42,012 nt of DNA, from positions 1 through 42,012 of the forward strand of contig JAJYDG010000005.1 of the NCBI GenBank assembly GCA_021777675.1, given 5' to 3'. The DNA comes from a bacterium (lineage in GTDB: Bacteria > Patescibacteriota > Minisyncoccia > Moranbacterales > UBA2206). Positions 1-8,497 of the stretch are shown here, in pieces. How positions within the stretch are numbered: position 1 is the first letter of the stretch; every line of letters begins with the position of its first letter. The notes beneath the pieces are model-generated. The model saw only the letters and a list, made by a program, of their open reading frames with translations. It ran no database searches and was not told the origin of the DNA. The position numbers and the translations under genes are program-made.

Positions 1-1
1 G

Positions 2-130
2 TGCAGTCAATATACCTACGAGGCAATTGATCGTTTTGGCGTTTTAAGAGGTGGCTGGCTGGGCTTAAAAAGAGTTTTGCGTTGCCATCCATGGAGCGAT
101 GGCGGTTATGATCCTGTTCCAAAAAAATAA
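2..130 (+). CDS. yidD: YidD membrane protein insertion efficiency factor, C-terminal part (5' truncated by window edge)
   Basis: Reading frame 2 is open from the first bases to a TAA at 128-130 and encodes 42 residues, beginning [17 protein letters not shown] and containing [14 protein letters not shown]. The motif order C-S-x-Y, G-W-x-x-x-R-x-x-R-C-(H/N)-P, G-G-x-D-P-V-P is the hallmark of YidD, a small inner-membrane-associated protein that helps YidC/Sec insertion and usually sits in the rpmH-rnpA-yidD-yidC neighbourhood. Here the gene precedes obg with a gap of only 19 bases. The N-terminus lies outside the window. It is absent from the supplied ORF track because it has no in-window start. 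Recognition is strong for its size; the function is family knowledge. Confidence 0.9.
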   Translation, partial: CSQYTYEAIDRFGVLRGGWLGLKRVLRCHPWSDGGYDPVPKK

Positions 131-149
131 TTGGTTAATAAATAAAATT

Positions 150-1115
150 GTGTTTACCGATGAAGTTAAAATAAAAGTTATCGCCGGTCAAGGAGGAGAT
201 GGCGTAGTAGCTTTCAATAAAATTAAAATGAGTCTTGGCCCAACGGGCGGAAAAGGTGGCAACGGTGGAAATGTCTATTTTGAGGGTGTATCCAATTTAT
301 CAGCACTGAATAAATATAAACATAAAAATGAGTATTGTGCTGAAAACGGGCAAAACGGAAAAAAAGACAACTCCGAAGGCAAAAGTGGAAAAGATTTGGT
401 TTTAACCGTTCCGATTGGCAGTGTTTTGCATAATATGCAAACAAGAGAAGAAATCGATATTACTCAGGTTGGTCAAAAAATACTTGTGGCAAAAGGTGGA
501 ATTGGCGGCCGGGGAAATTTTAGTTTTCGTTCTCCAACCAATACTTCTCCCAAAGAAAGAGAGCTGGGCAAGCCGGGAATGGAATTTGATTTTTATATCG
601 AGCTAAGATTTATTGCCGATATTGGCTTAATCGGTTTGCCTAATGCGGGAAAATCATCCTTACTTAATGAGCTTACGAAAGCTGATGCTAAAGTGGGAAA
701 TTATAACTTTACCACCTTGGAGCCTAATTTGGGCGTGATGGATGGATTGATTTTGGCTGATATCCCCGGATTGATTGAAGGTGCTTCGCTGGGTAAAGGC
801 TTAGGAATAAAATTTTTGCGCCATATCCAAAGAACGAAAATTTTAGCGCACTGCATTAGCTTGGAATCGAATGATTTATTTGGCGATTACGAAATCATTA
901 AAAAAGAATTGCAAAATTATGATCAAAAATTAGCAAAAAAGAAAGAAGTGATTTTATTGACAAAATCAGATATGTTTGATGAAAAATCAGTCAAAAAAAA
1001 GATTGAACAAATAAAAAAAGAAAAAAGTGGTTTGGAGATATTTGCTATTTCCGTTCATGATCAGGACGGCTTGGAGAATTTGAGAAGAAGACTTTTAACG
1101 ATGCTAAAAAAATAA
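150..1115 (+). CDS. obg: GTPase Obg/CgtA (ribosome assembly GTPase)
   Basis: The protein has the glycine-rich Obg fold at the N-terminus (VIAGQGGDGVVAFNK, GGKGGNGGNVYFEG) followed by a GTPase domain with G1 GLPNAGKSS, the switch region NYNFTTLEPNLG, G3 DIPGLIEGAS and G4 TKSD. Obg binds the large ribosomal subunit and acts in late 50S maturation and stress signalling. The track starts the ORF at an ATG at 99, but that region overlaps the end of yidD and encodes a non-Obg extension ([11 protein letters not shown]). The GTG at 150 gives MFTDEVKIKVIAGQGG, which matches the usual Obg N-terminus, so I prefer it (321 residues). The C-terminal OCT domain of some Obg proteins is missing, which is common. 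There is no Shine-Dalgarno site before the GTG. Confidence 0.95.
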   Translation: MFTDEVKIKVIAGQGGDGVVAFNKIKMSLGPTGGKGGNGGNVYFEGVSNLSALNKYKHKNEYCAENGQNGKKDNSEGKSGKDLVLTVPIGSVLHNMQTREEIDITQVGQKILVAKGGIGGRGNFSFRSPTNTSPKERELGKPGMEFDFYIELRFIADIGLIGLPNAGKSSLLNELTKADAKVGNYNFTTLEPNLGVMDGLILADIPGLIEGASLGKGLGIKFLRHIQRTKILAHCISLESNDLFGDYEIIKKELQNYDQKLAKKKEVILLTKSDMFDEKSVKKKIEQIKKEKSGLEIFAISVHDQDGLENLRRRLLTMLKK

Positions 1116-1118
1116 TTT

Positions 1119-1850
1119 ATGTATTGGATTTTTTCCATTTTATTTTTATTTGCCGTTATGATTCCGGATATTATCCGTGGGCCGGTTTATTTTCTCAAAG
1201 AAGAGCGGGCGGAGGAATTAATGATTTTTATTTTAGGCTCAATCGCTTTTTTGACTTTTATCCGCAATGAGCGACGCGTTGTGGCTCAAAAAAAAGAGAA
1301 AGAGAACGCGCAAAAAAAAATTGATCAAACAGTCAAGGATTTAGTTGATTCTTACAGTTATATTGGAGAAGTGAATCGTAAAATGGATATTTTAATGGAG
1401 GTGGCATTGGGCTTGACAGATCGTTCATTATTGGATGCGAAAAAAGAAAAAGAAGTTTATGAATCGATTGTGAATGCTGCTAATTTTCTTTTGAAGGCCA
1501 ATTCAACAATGTTGCGTTTTGTTAATTTGGAAACAAAAAAAACTGAACAAGAGTTTAAGGTTTTGGAAAAAGCAAAAACGCATATTTCAAATAAAGACTT
1601 GATAGAAATGCCTGAAAATGTTAATATAAAAAAGCAAAAAAAATGCTTGATCGTGTCTTCTCCGCAAAAAATCAATCAAATAAGGAGTTATTTCGTAATT
1701 GACGGTTATGATGAAAAAGAGGAGAAAAAACCGAAAAATTTGGAGATTTTAAAACTATTCGTTTCCCAAGCTATATTTTTATATGCCTATGTGAAGAAAA
1801 ACGAGATTGTTGATTGTGATTGTGCAAAAAGTGAAAAGGTTAATAATTAA
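1119..1850 (+). CDS. Hypothetical membrane-anchored coiled-coil protein
   Basis: I do not recognise this 243-residue protein. Residues about 1-15 (YWIFSILFLFAVMI) and 34-47 (LMIFILGSIAFLTF) are hydrophobic enough for two membrane segments. They are followed by a highly charged Lys/Glu helix (about 50-80) likely to form a coiled coil, then a soluble part with the stretch SIVNAANFLLKANSTMLRFVNLET. That stretch has the length and pattern of a GAF-like sensor core, but the resemblance is too weak to assign. The gene starts three bases after the obg stop and ends 14 bases before groES, so it is probably co-transcribed with them. An anchored cytoplasmic sensory or scaffold protein is one possibility; nothing more can be said. 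Confidence 0.75.
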   Translation: MYWIFSILFLFAVMIPDIIRGPVYFLKEERAEELMIFILGSIAFLTFIRNERRVVAQKKEKENAQKKIDQTVKDLVDSYSYIGEVNRKMDILMEVALGLTDRSLLDAKKEKEVYESIVNAANFLLKANSTMLRFVNLETKKTEQEFKVLEKAKTHISNKDLIEMPENVNIKKQKKCLIVSSPQKINQIRSYFVIDGYDEKEEKKPKNLEILKLFVSQAIFLYAYVKKNEIVDCDCAKSEKVNN

Positions 1851-1864
1851 TTTTTTATAAATAT

Positions 1865-2140
1865 ATGGAAAAAGAAAAAATTAAACCATTAGGTGAAAAT
1901 TTATTAGTAAAATTGGCCAAGGCGGATAAAAAAACAAAATCAGGTATTTTTTTGCCTGACACGGCTAATGCCGATCGTCCGCAAGAGGGAATTGTTGTTG
2001 CGATTGGAGAAAGCGATAAGATTAAAGTTAAAAAAAATCAAACAGTGCTTTTTGCAAAATATTCCGGAACAGAAATTAAAATAAATGGAGATGATTTTTT
2101 GATTCTTAAAGCGGAAGATATTTTAGCGGTAATTGAATAG
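1865..2140 (+). CDS. groS: Co-chaperonin GroES
   Basis: The 91-residue product has the GroES layout. The N-terminal strand IKPLGENLLVKL matches IRPLxDRVLVK, followed by KKTKSGIFLPDTA (the region before the GroEL-contacting mobile loop), GIVVAIG, KKNQTVLFAKYSGTEIKINGDDFLILKAEDILAVIE at the end (quoted in part). GroES caps the GroEL folding chamber. Size and C-terminus are normal. The usual groEL partner does not follow; the next gene is convergent on the minus strand, so the chaperonin must be encoded elsewhere if present. The gene is 14 bases behind an unknown membrane protein in the obg operon. The leader is A/T-rich without a Shine-Dalgarno site. Confidence 0.93.
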   Translation: MEKEKIKPLGENLLVKLAKADKKTKSGIFLPDTANADRPQEGIVVAIGESDKIKVKKNQTVLFAKYSGTEIKINGDDFLILKAEDILAVIE

Positions 2141-2168
2141 CTCTTATTTGATTCGTAATAAAAACAGT

Positions 2169-3008
2169 TTATTTTGCTGTTTCAAAACCTTTTTGTTTCC
2201 ACGCATCGATTCCATTTGAAAGTGAAAAAACATTAAAAAATCCAAGATCGAAAAGTCTCACCGTGCCCTTGAATGAATCAATGCCGGTTTTGTCGCAGAG
2301 AATGATTTTTTTGTTGGAATTTATTTCCAATCTTCTTTTTTCCAGTTCGGAAAGAGGAATATTAATGGCATTATTGAGGTGCTCTGAAGCGAAGTCTTGA
2401 CTTGCCCGAACATCAATAATCAGGATATTTTTTTGATCAATTATTTTTTTCAAATCTTCCGGAGTGATATAATTTACTTTTGCCTGATCAGAAAAAGAAG
2501 TTGGATTTCCTGCGCTCACAGTAGGGCTGAAGCTATTTTTCCATTCAGCAAAACCGCCTCCAAGATAATAAATATTTTTATAGCCATTGGATGATAAAAA
2601 ACTGGCTATAGAGTTGAGAGTGGTGGCATCTGCGGTATAATCAATAAAAACACAGGGTTTATTTTTATCCAATTTTCCAAGAAAAGCGGATATGTTGGAA
2701 AGGGGGATGTTTTGAGAATCTGCAATATGCTCTGTCGCATAATCAGGCTCATTGCGTAAATCAATAAGGCTTATTGCTTCTCCGGCTTGAATTTTTTTCA
2801 TTAAGTCTTGCGGTGTTATTTTGTTGATTTTGGATATGTCGATGGTTTCGATTTTTGTTTCCGGGCTGATTTTTGTTGTTGCTTGATTGGAATTTCTCAC
2901 GGTATAAAATTTAAAAATAGTGATCACCGCAACGAAAACAATTAAAGCAAATCCAATTGCTAAAATTTTGAGATTTTCTTTTTCTTTTTGATATTGATTG
3001 TTTTGCAT
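2169..3008 (-). CDS. Membrane-anchored tandem rhodanese-like protein
   Basis: 279 residues. One N-terminal hydrophobic segment (about 14-33, ILAIGFALIVFVAVITIFKF) follows a charged start, so the rest should lie outside the membrane. Two rhodanese-like domains follow (about 63-160 and 180-277), each with the typical pattern PQDLMKKI / PEDLKKII, IDLR or IDVR, EHI..SQNIPL or EHLNNAINIPL, and GGFAEWK or NGIDAWK. The active-site loop is altered. In domain 1 the loop reads FIDYTADATT with Thr where Cys is expected. In domain 2 it reads IILCDKTG with a Cys one position early relative to the canonical loop. Sulfurtransferase activity is therefore uncertain and a binding role is possible. It is the last gene of the priA-def-fmt operon, 15 bases after fmt. 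Confidence 0.85.
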   Translation of the reverse strand: MQNNQYQKEKENLKILAIGFALIVFVAVITIFKFYTVRNSNQATTKISPETKIETIDISKINKITPQDLMKKIQAGEAISLIDLRNEPDYATEHIADSQNIPLSNISAFLGKLDKNKPCVFIDYTADATTLNSIASFLSSNGYKNIYYLGGGFAEWKNSFSPTVSAGNPTSFSDQAKVNYITPEDLKKIIDQKNILIIDVRASQDFASEHLNNAINIPLSELEKRRLEINSNKKIILCDKTGIDSFKGTVRLFDLGFFNVFSLSNGIDAWKQKGFETAK

Positions 3009-3023
3009 AAATTAAATCAATGA

Positions 3024-3986
3024 TTATTTTAGAATACTTCCGATAAAATCAACATTTCCGTTAATGAATTCTTTTATGTTTAAATTATTCTTACTTTCTT
3101 TTTGTATTTCTTGCGGAAAAATCAGACCATCTCCGGTTTGAATGGCAATTTTTTCTTCCATTTGAAAAACTTCTCCCAGATGCTTTTTTTCTGTTGCGTT
3201 TGCATTGGAAAAGGTAATTTTATTTAATTTTATTCGCAAAATGGAACCATCCTTTTCCCAATAAGTAAAAATACCCGGCCATGCAAAAAAAGCGCGATAG
3301 CGGTTATAAATCGATTGAGCCGAGTCGGACCAAATTATTTTTCCATCACTTCTTTCAATTAATTGACAAAGAGTGGCCTTTTTTTCATCTTGAGGAGTTG
3401 ATTTTATCTTTCTTTCAATCCAAAGTGGTATACTTTCCAGTATGAGTTTGATTGATAATGCGGATAGTCTTTGGGATAATTCGATAACGGTTTCATTATT
3501 ACCGATGGCGAGTTCTTGTTGTTTGATTATTTCACCTGTATCAATTCCTTTATCCATAAGCATAAGCGTTATACCGGTTTTTTTCTCTCCATTTAGAAGG
3601 GCATTTTGAATTGGTGATGGTCCGCGATAATTTGGGAGTAACGATGCATGGATATTGATTGCTCCAAATCCTGGGAGTTTTAGAATTGATTCGGGTAGGA
3701 TTTTGCCATAGGCGGCGACAATCAACAAATCAGGCGCTTGCTCTTTTAATTTTGCAATTTCTTCCTCGTCAAGTTTTGATGGTGAAAAAACGGGAATATT
3801 GTATTTTTCCGTTGTGATTTTTACCGCCGTTTTTTCTAGGGTTTGTTTTCGCCCGACTTTTTTATCCGGTTGAGTGTATACCCCGATTAAATTATATTTA
3901 TTTTCAATTAGTGCAATCAGGATTGTGTTGGCAAATTCCGATGTCCCCATAAAAATTGTGCGTAATTTAACTGATTTTTGGTGCAT
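3024..3986 (-). CDS. fmt: Methionyl-tRNA formyltransferase
   Basis: The 320-residue protein transfers a formyl group from 10-formyl-THF to initiator Met-tRNA. It carries the N-terminal TIFMGTSEFANTIL (family: IVFMGTPEFAVPxL), VYTQPDKKVGRKQ, the catalytic region INIHASLLPNYRGPSPIQ with the Asn and His of the formyltransferase fold, and LMDKGIDTGEI with the Asp. The C-terminal domain (about 205-320) has FAWPGIFTYW. The only reasonable start is the ATG at 3986, which overlaps the def gene by 20 bases, a normal arrangement for def-fmt pairs. No Leu or Val codon just before FMGTSEF offers an alternative NTG start. Together with def it completes the formylation/deformylation cycle. Confidence 0.95.
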   Translation of the reverse strand: MHQKSVKLRTIFMGTSEFANTILIALIENKYNLIGVYTQPDKKVGRKQTLEKTAVKITTEKYNIPVFSPSKLDEEEIAKLKEQAPDLLIVAAYGKILPESILKLPGFGAINIHASLLPNYRGPSPIQNALLNGEKKTGITLMLMDKGIDTGEIIKQQELAIGNNETVIELSQRLSALSIKLILESIPLWIERKIKSTPQDEKKATLCQLIERSDGKIIWSDSAQSIYNRYRAFFAWPGIFTYWEKDGSILRIKLNKITFSNANATEKKHLGEVFQMEEKIAIQTGDGLIFPQEIQKESKNNLNIKEFINGNVDFIGSILK

Positions 3987-4455
3987 ATTTTTTTGGTTTT
4001 GTTAATTTTTTAGTTTTTGAGTGTTCAATATATAAAATTCCATCAAGGTGATCTATTTCATGCTGAAAAGCCCTGGCTAGGATTCCGGTTGCCTCAATAG
4101 TGATTTTTTTGGCATTTTTCCCAATTGCTTCAACAATAACTTTTTTGGATCTTTTTATCGGAATAAATTGACCGGGAAAGGATAGGCAACCTTCCTCAGC
4201 GGTTTCTTTGCCCCAAGATTTTAATTTGAATTGTGGATTGATAAGTACATAAATTTTTCTTTCATATTTAATTACGCAAAGACGAAGCGATTTTCCTATT
4301 TGCGGAGCAGCCAAGCCCATGCCATTGTTCGCTTCCATTGTTTCTATCATATCCAGAATTAATTCTTGAATTTGAGGATCGGAGGGGTCTTTAATGATTT
4401 CAGTTTTTTGCTTAAGAATGGGATCCGGATAGAGTTTTATTGGTAAAATAGTCAT
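3967..4455 (-). CDS. def: Peptide deformylase
   Basis: 162 residues with the three deformylase motifs. Motif 1 is GMGLAAPQIG (about 45-54). Motif 2 is EEGCLSFPG (about 88-95), with the metal-binding Cys90. Motif 3 is QHEIDHLDG (about 131-139), with His132 and His136 as the other metal ligands and Glu133 as the catalytic base. The enzyme removes the N-formyl group from nascent proteins. Length and residue set are complete, so it should be active. It lies between priA (15-base gap) and fmt (20-base overlap) in one minus-strand operon. Confidence 0.96.
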   Translation of the reverse strand: MTILPIKLYPDPILKQKTEIIKDPSDPQIQELILDMIETMEANNGMGLAAPQIGKSLRLCVIKYERKIYVLINPQFKLKSWGKETAEEGCLSFPGQFIPIKRSKKVIVEAIGKNAKKITIEATGILARAFQHEIDHLDGILYIEHSKTKKLTKPKKYAPKIS

Positions 4456-4470
4456 TTTTTTTAAAAAAAA

Positions 4471-6474
4471 TTAAATAATAGAAATTGGATCAATATCAAT
4501 AATCCAATTGGAAGAAAGTGAGGCTAGAACAGTCGCAATTTTTTTTTCCAAAAAGGAATCAAACTTGATGATCAGTTGTTTGCGAAATTTTCCTCTTATT
4601 TTTGCAGAAAAACAATCTTGCGGGGCAGTTATTTTCAATCGGTTATCAATGGAAATGAGCAGTTGATAAACTTTTTCAGTTTCCAAATCAACTCTTTTTT
4701 TATTATAATCTTGAAAAATCAACTTGGCAATTTTATTAAAAGGGGGATATGACAGTGTTTTTCGATCAAATATTTCTTGTTCATAGAAGTCCATATAATT
4801 CTTTTCAGAAACGGATTTGAATAATTTATTTTCCGGATGGTAGGTTTGAATGATAACCGTTCCGGGAAATATCGCTCCCGGACGAGAAACGCGTCCGGAA
4901 ATTTGCATTAAATCTTGCCAAGCCTTTTCTTGAGTGTTCCAAGATGGGAGGGTAAGCATATTGTCGGCATCGATAATTCCAACCAAGGACATTTTTGGAA
5001 AGTCCCAGCCCTTAGTAATCATTTGTGTTCCGATTAAAATGTCCACCTCGCCTTGTGAAATTTTTTGATATATTTTTTTATGAAAATCTTTTTCTTTCGC
5101 ATTTTCCGTATCAATACGAAAAATTTTGGCTGCTGGGAATAGCATGCTTATTTCTCTTTCCACTTTTTGCGTGCCTAATCCAATATTTTTGAAAACAATT
5201 TTTTTGCATTTTGAACATTCAGGAATGGCAGGAGAAAGATAGGAGCAAGAAGGACATTTATAATTTCCGAAATTATTATAGATTAGAGCATGATCACAAC
5301 GGGGACAGCGAAGCACTGTTTTGCAGTTATCGCAAATCGAAAAAGCACTCATTCCTTGTCGATTGATAAATAGAAGGCTTTGTAATTTGTTTTTAAGCGA
5401 ATAAGTAATTTCTGCTTTTAGTTTCTTGGAGATGCAAGAATAATTTTTTACCCATTGCTCTTTTCGCATATCAACTATAGTTGTTGCGAGGGGTGGTTTT
5501 TTAAGATTTTTCAATTCTAATTCCGGTAATTCTAACAGTTGACGTTGATTGATTTGTGTTTGATAAAAAGAAGCTATGCTTGGTGTGGCTGATCCGAAAA
5601 CTATTTTGCAATTATTTATTTTGGCCAATTTTTCCGCTGCAGTTCTTGCATCATAACGAGGTGTTTTCTCCCATTGTTTAAAAGACATATCTTGTTCTTC
5701 GTCGATTACAATTAGCGCTAATTGTTTAAAAGGGGCAAAAACAGACATTCGCGTTCCAACAATTATTTTAGCTTTTCCCGATTTTATATTTTGCCAGTTG
5801 GAATACAATTCACTATTTTTTAGGCTACTGCTAAAAAGGACGATTTCTGCCGGATTAAAATATTCGCTGTATCTTTCCAATGCTTGGGGGGTCAGTGTTT
5901 TTTCCGGTACCAGAACTAAAAATTGATTTTGCGAATCACGTCTTTTTAGCTCGAGAATGGAGTGAATGTATATTTCTGTTTTGCCAGATCCCGAAGGACC
6001 ATGAAGCAAATAGGAGAGTGGTTCGTTTTTTTTAATATTTTTCGTAATGGCGTTCACTGCTTTTTTTTGAGCAAGAGTCAAATCGATAATCGGCAAATTG
6101 ATTGTTTTTTTTGTATTTTTTTTCGTTGTTTTAATTTTTGACTTAGTTCTTTTGACGATAAAATTTTTGATCACCGTTCCCAGCGAAGCAAAATAATATT
6201 CAGAAAGATATTTTGCTAATGTGATTTGTTGCGAAGTCAAAAAATCTCTTTCCAGAATTTTATTGATGTTTTTTAGATTTTTTTTTGGCGAAATTTTTTT
6301 TTGGGAAATATTTTCAATGACAATACCCTCGATGATTCTTGCGGAAAAGGGTATCAAAACCAGTGATCCGATGGAAATATTTTCAGTTGATAAGTAACAA
6401 AAAAAAGGCTCTCTATTGAGTGGAATCTTAGTTAATGGAATGATATTTAGGATGTATTCAGTTTTTTTTGGCAT
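4471..6474 (-). CDS. priA: Primosomal replication restart helicase PriA
   Basis: 667 residues. Walker A is GPSGSGKTE (about 159-167). The helicase DEEx box reads IDEEQD, where PriA usually has DEEH. A zinc region follows with four CxxC pairs (CDNC, CPRC, CPSC, CSKC). The later helicase motifs IGTQMITKGWDFP and SGRVSRPG are typical of PriA. The protein recognises forked DNA and reloads the replicative helicase. The N-terminal DNA-binding part is present but shorter and Lys-rich (KRTKSKIKTTKKNTKK at about 108-123 as a linker). The His-to-Gln change in the DEEH box is a minor oddity. It is the first gene of the priA-def-fmt-rhodanese operon. Confidence 0.94.
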   Translation of the reverse strand: MPKKTEYILNIIPLTKIPLNREPFFCYLSTENISIGSLVLIPFSARIIEGIVIENISQKKISPKKNLKNINKILERDFLTSQQITLAKYLSEYYFASLGTVIKNFIVKRTKSKIKTTKKNTKKTINLPIIDLTLAQKKAVNAITKNIKKNEPLSYLLHGPSGSGKTEIYIHSILELKRRDSQNQFLVLVPEKTLTPQALERYSEYFNPAEIVLFSSSLKNSELYSNWQNIKSGKAKIIVGTRMSVFAPFKQLALIVIDEEQDMSFKQWEKTPRYDARTAAEKLAKINNCKIVFGSATPSIASFYQTQINQRQLLELPELELKNLKKPPLATTIVDMRKEQWVKNYSCISKKLKAEITYSLKNKLQSLLFINRQGMSAFSICDNCKTVLRCPRCDHALIYNNFGNYKCPSCSYLSPAIPECSKCKKIVFKNIGLGTQKVEREISMLFPAAKIFRIDTENAKEKDFHKKIYQKISQGEVDILIGTQMITKGWDFPKMSLVGIIDADNMLTLPSWNTQEKAWQDLMQISGRVSRPGAIFPGTVIIQTYHPENKLFKSVSEKNYMDFYEQEIFDRKTLSYPPFNKIAKLIFQDYNKKRVDLETEKVYQLLISIDNRLKITAPQDCFSAKIRGKFRKQLIIKFDSFLEKKIATVLASLSSNWIIDIDPISII

Positions 6475-6676
6475 AAGTTTATTTTAGTGTGATTGCATGA
6501 TTTTAGCAAGCAAGCAGAGATATTTTTTTATTAATTTACCATCCACCGTAAACAGTCAATAGCTAAATTTATTTTTTTGTGTTAGAATTAAAATGGTTAA
6601 AAAATAATTGGTAAAATAGAATAATCGCGCATTCAAAAAGAACGCGATAATTGAAAAATTAAGATAAATCAAATTT
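6475..6676. promoter_or_regulatory. Divergent promoter region between priA and pilD
   Basis: This 202-base gap separates priA (-) from pilD (+). For pilD, an extended -10 TGtTAGAAT is seen at 6580-6588 with a poor -35 (TAGCTA, 6560-6565). For priA, the minus strand reads TGCTAAAAT (plus-strand 6500-6508), also an extended -10 with no convincing -35. The pilD leader contains a small hairpin, ATCGCG/CGCGAT at 6624-6629 and 6643-6648, with a 13-base loop. These are readings by eye and only tentative. Confidence 0.4.
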
Positions 6677-7468
6677 ATGTTGGCGATTTTTTTTGTTTTC
6701 GGTCTTATTATCGGTAGTTTTCTTAATGTGGTGGTTTATCGTACCAATTTGGCGGAAACGCTCTTGGGGCGATCGCATTGTCCAAAATGCAAAAAAAAGA
6801 TTCGCTGGTATGACAACATTCCGGTTTTAAGTTTTGTGCTTTTGAAATTTCGTTGTCGCGATTGCGGGGAGAAAATTTCTTGGATTTATCCGTTAGTCGA
6901 ATTGCTAACCGGAGTAGTTTTTGCTTTTCTGGGAACGAAGTTTTTTGTGCTTTTTGATTCGATAACTTGGTTTTCCACCTCCTTTTATCTGACAATCGCG
7001 TCTATTTTAATTGTGATTTTTGTTTATGATTGGTTGTATATGGAAATTCCCGGTCTTGTGCTTTGGTTGGGGGTTGGAATTGCAATTTTTGGCAATTTGG
7101 TCATTGATTTGCAAAAAAACGCTTTTAGTACAGGAATTTTAAATAGTCTAAGTTATTCAGGAGTGCTGGCGGCTTTTTGCGCTTTTGTTTTTTTCTTTAT
7201 GCTTTCTAAGTTTTCCAAAGAAAAATGGATGGGAATGGGCGATGTTTTTTTGGTAATTCTTTTGGGTTTGATTCTCGGTTGGCCAAAAATTCTTTTGGGA
7301 TTATTTTTGGCTTTTGCAATTGGCGCGATTTGTGGTATGATTTTGATAGTGATAAGAAAAAAGAAAATGAATAGTCAAATTCCTTTTGCGCCTTTCTTGG
7401 TTTTAGGAACGATTATTACAATGCTTTACTATGAGCCATTAATCGGCTGGTATTTGCGTTTTTTTTAG
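6677..7468 (+). CDS. pilD: Prepilin peptidase (type IV leader peptidase, PilD/GspO family)
   Basis: 263 residues with many membrane segments. The N-terminus [12 protein letters not shown] is typical, followed by the two cytoplasmic CxxC pairs (Cys35/38 and Cys60/63) of bifunctional PilD. The two catalytic aspartates of the GxGD-type peptidase are in [11 protein letters not shown] (Asp118) and WMGMGDV (Asp189). The enzyme cuts prepilin leaders at Gly|Phe and usually N-methylates the new end. It is the first gene of the pilin cluster, followed 19 bases later by eight prepilin-like genes, its obvious substrates. The assembly ATPases PilB/PilT and platform PilC are not in the window. Confidence 0.95.
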   Translation: MLAIFFVFGLIIGSFLNVVVYRTNLAETLLGRSHCPKCKKKIRWYDNIPVLSFVLLKFRCRDCGEKISWIYPLVELLTGVVFAFLGTKFFVLFDSITWFSTSFYLTIASILIVIFVYDWLYMEIPGLVLWLGVGIAIFGNLVIDLQKNAFSTGILNSLSYSGVLAAFCAFVFFFMLSKFSKEKWMGMGDVFLVILLGLILGWPKILLGLFLAFAIGAICGMILIVIRKKKMNSQIPFAPFLVLGTIITMLYYEPLIGWYLRFF

Positions 7469-7487
7469 GAAACGATATTTTTATTGT

Positions 7488-7910
7488 ATGTCAAAAAAAA
7501 TAAGAGGGTTTACTTTAGTTGAGATATTGATTGTTATCGCCATTCTGGCTGTTCTGAGTGTTGTTTCATGGTCTAATTTGAATAATTCGAAAAAAGCTAC
7601 TGATGTTGGAAATGCTTGTTCGCAGGTAGCGGCCTATATTAATAAAGCTCGAAATTATGCGGTTTCTGGTAATGCAAAATCAGTATCAGTAAACGTGACG
7701 GGAAAAGAAATCAACGTTTCAATCATATCTAGTTCCGGAGCGAATTCCCAAGAAAATTATATGCTCAAAGGCGATGTTTCTTGTTCATCATCATCATTTT
7801 CATATTTAGCGCCCAACGGAGTTGGCAGTAACGGAACAATAGTTTGTTCATCATCTAACGGAAGCAATAAAACTGTTACGGTTACGCCCTATCAAGCGGT
7901 TTGTGACTAG
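7488..7910 (+). CDS. Type IV prepilin-like protein, GspH/FimT-like (cassette 1, gene 1)
   Basis: 140 residues. The short basic leader MSKKIRG is followed by the class III signal G|FTLVEILIVIAILAVLSVV, with Glu at +5 and a continuous hydrophobic helix. The soluble part (about 30-140) begins NNSKKATDVGNACSQVAAYINKARNYAVSG, the pattern of GspH/FimT minor pseudopilins, then becomes Ser-rich with paired cysteines (Cys105, Cys121, Cys139 region). It should be processed by PilD and inserted into the pilus or its tip. It is the first of four genes whose order is repeated at 10923-12982. Confidence 0.88.
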   Translation: MSKKIRGFTLVEILIVIAILAVLSVVSWSNLNNSKKATDVGNACSQVAAYINKARNYAVSGNAKSVSVNVTGKEINVSIISSSGANSQENYMLKGDVSCSSSSFSYLAPNGVGSNGTIVCSSSNGSNKTVTVTPYQAVCD

Positions 7911-7933
7911 AATTGATTAAAAAATAAATTAAA

Positions 7934-8479
7934 ATGGGAAAAAAAAATAAAAACGATAAGCAAAAAATATTTGTCAGAAAAAAAGGTTTCATGATGGTCG
8001 AGGCGGTTTTTTCTATTTTTATTACGGGGATTGCACTGGTGGCTTTTTTAAATGTTTTGGGGATTATGTATAAAGCAGAGTTCAATAAAAGAGACTATGT
8101 TATTGCCACTAATTTGGCACAAGAAGAGATTGAATTAGTAAGAAATGTTAGGGATAATAATTGGAAAATATCAGGAAAGGCTTTTGATTGCCCAGGAAAT
8201 CCGTCTGGTTGTTATAGTTTTCCGTCAAATGGAAATTTATGCATAGATTATTCTATGGAACATTCGTTTCCTTGTGGTACTGATGATAGCAGGCAATTGT
8301 ATATTAATAATGATGAGTTTTATCAATACGGCAGTTTAAATGCTCACGCAACAAAGTTTTACAGATATTTTATTCTTTCCGGTAGTGGCGATTCAAGAAC
8401 AATAACGGTTGATGTGATTTGGGATAATAATAAAATCGAAGTCCAAGATGTTTTATATGCGTGGGCTGATGCTTCGTAA
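7934..8479 (+). CDS. Prepilin-like protein, PilV-like (cassette 1, gene 2)
   Basis: 181 residues. The leader ending RKKG is followed by FMMVEAVFSIFITGIALVAF, a class III pilin signal with Glu at +5. The helix continues into NLAQEEIELVRNVRDNNW, a segment typical of PilV/GspI-like minor pilins and almost the same as AQEGTELVQSLRDNN in the gene at 11433. The C-terminal domain holds CPGNPSGCYSF and later cysteines that may form disulfides outside the cell. It is 23 bases behind the previous pilin gene, with an A-rich leader and no Shine-Dalgarno site. Confidence 0.86.
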   Translation: MGKKNKNDKQKIFVRKKGFMMVEAVFSIFITGIALVAFLNVLGIMYKAEFNKRDYVIATNLAQEEIELVRNVRDNNWKISGKAFDCPGNPSGCYSFPSNGNLCIDYSMEHSFPCGTDDSRQLYINNDEFYQYGSLNAHATKFYRYFILSGSGDSRTITVDVIWDNNKIEVQDVLYAWADAS

Positions 8480-8497
8480 CAAAATAAAAAAATAAAA

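Noticed and set aside
99-149. Obg start at ATG 99
   Set aside because: The extension overlaps the yidD 3' end and does not resemble Obg; GTG 150 gives the family N-terminus.
2162-2182. Bidirectional terminator between groES and the rhodanese gene (AAACAG/CTGTTT)
   Set aside because: Only a 6-bp A-T-rich stem, and it overlaps the rhodanese coding end; too weak to list.
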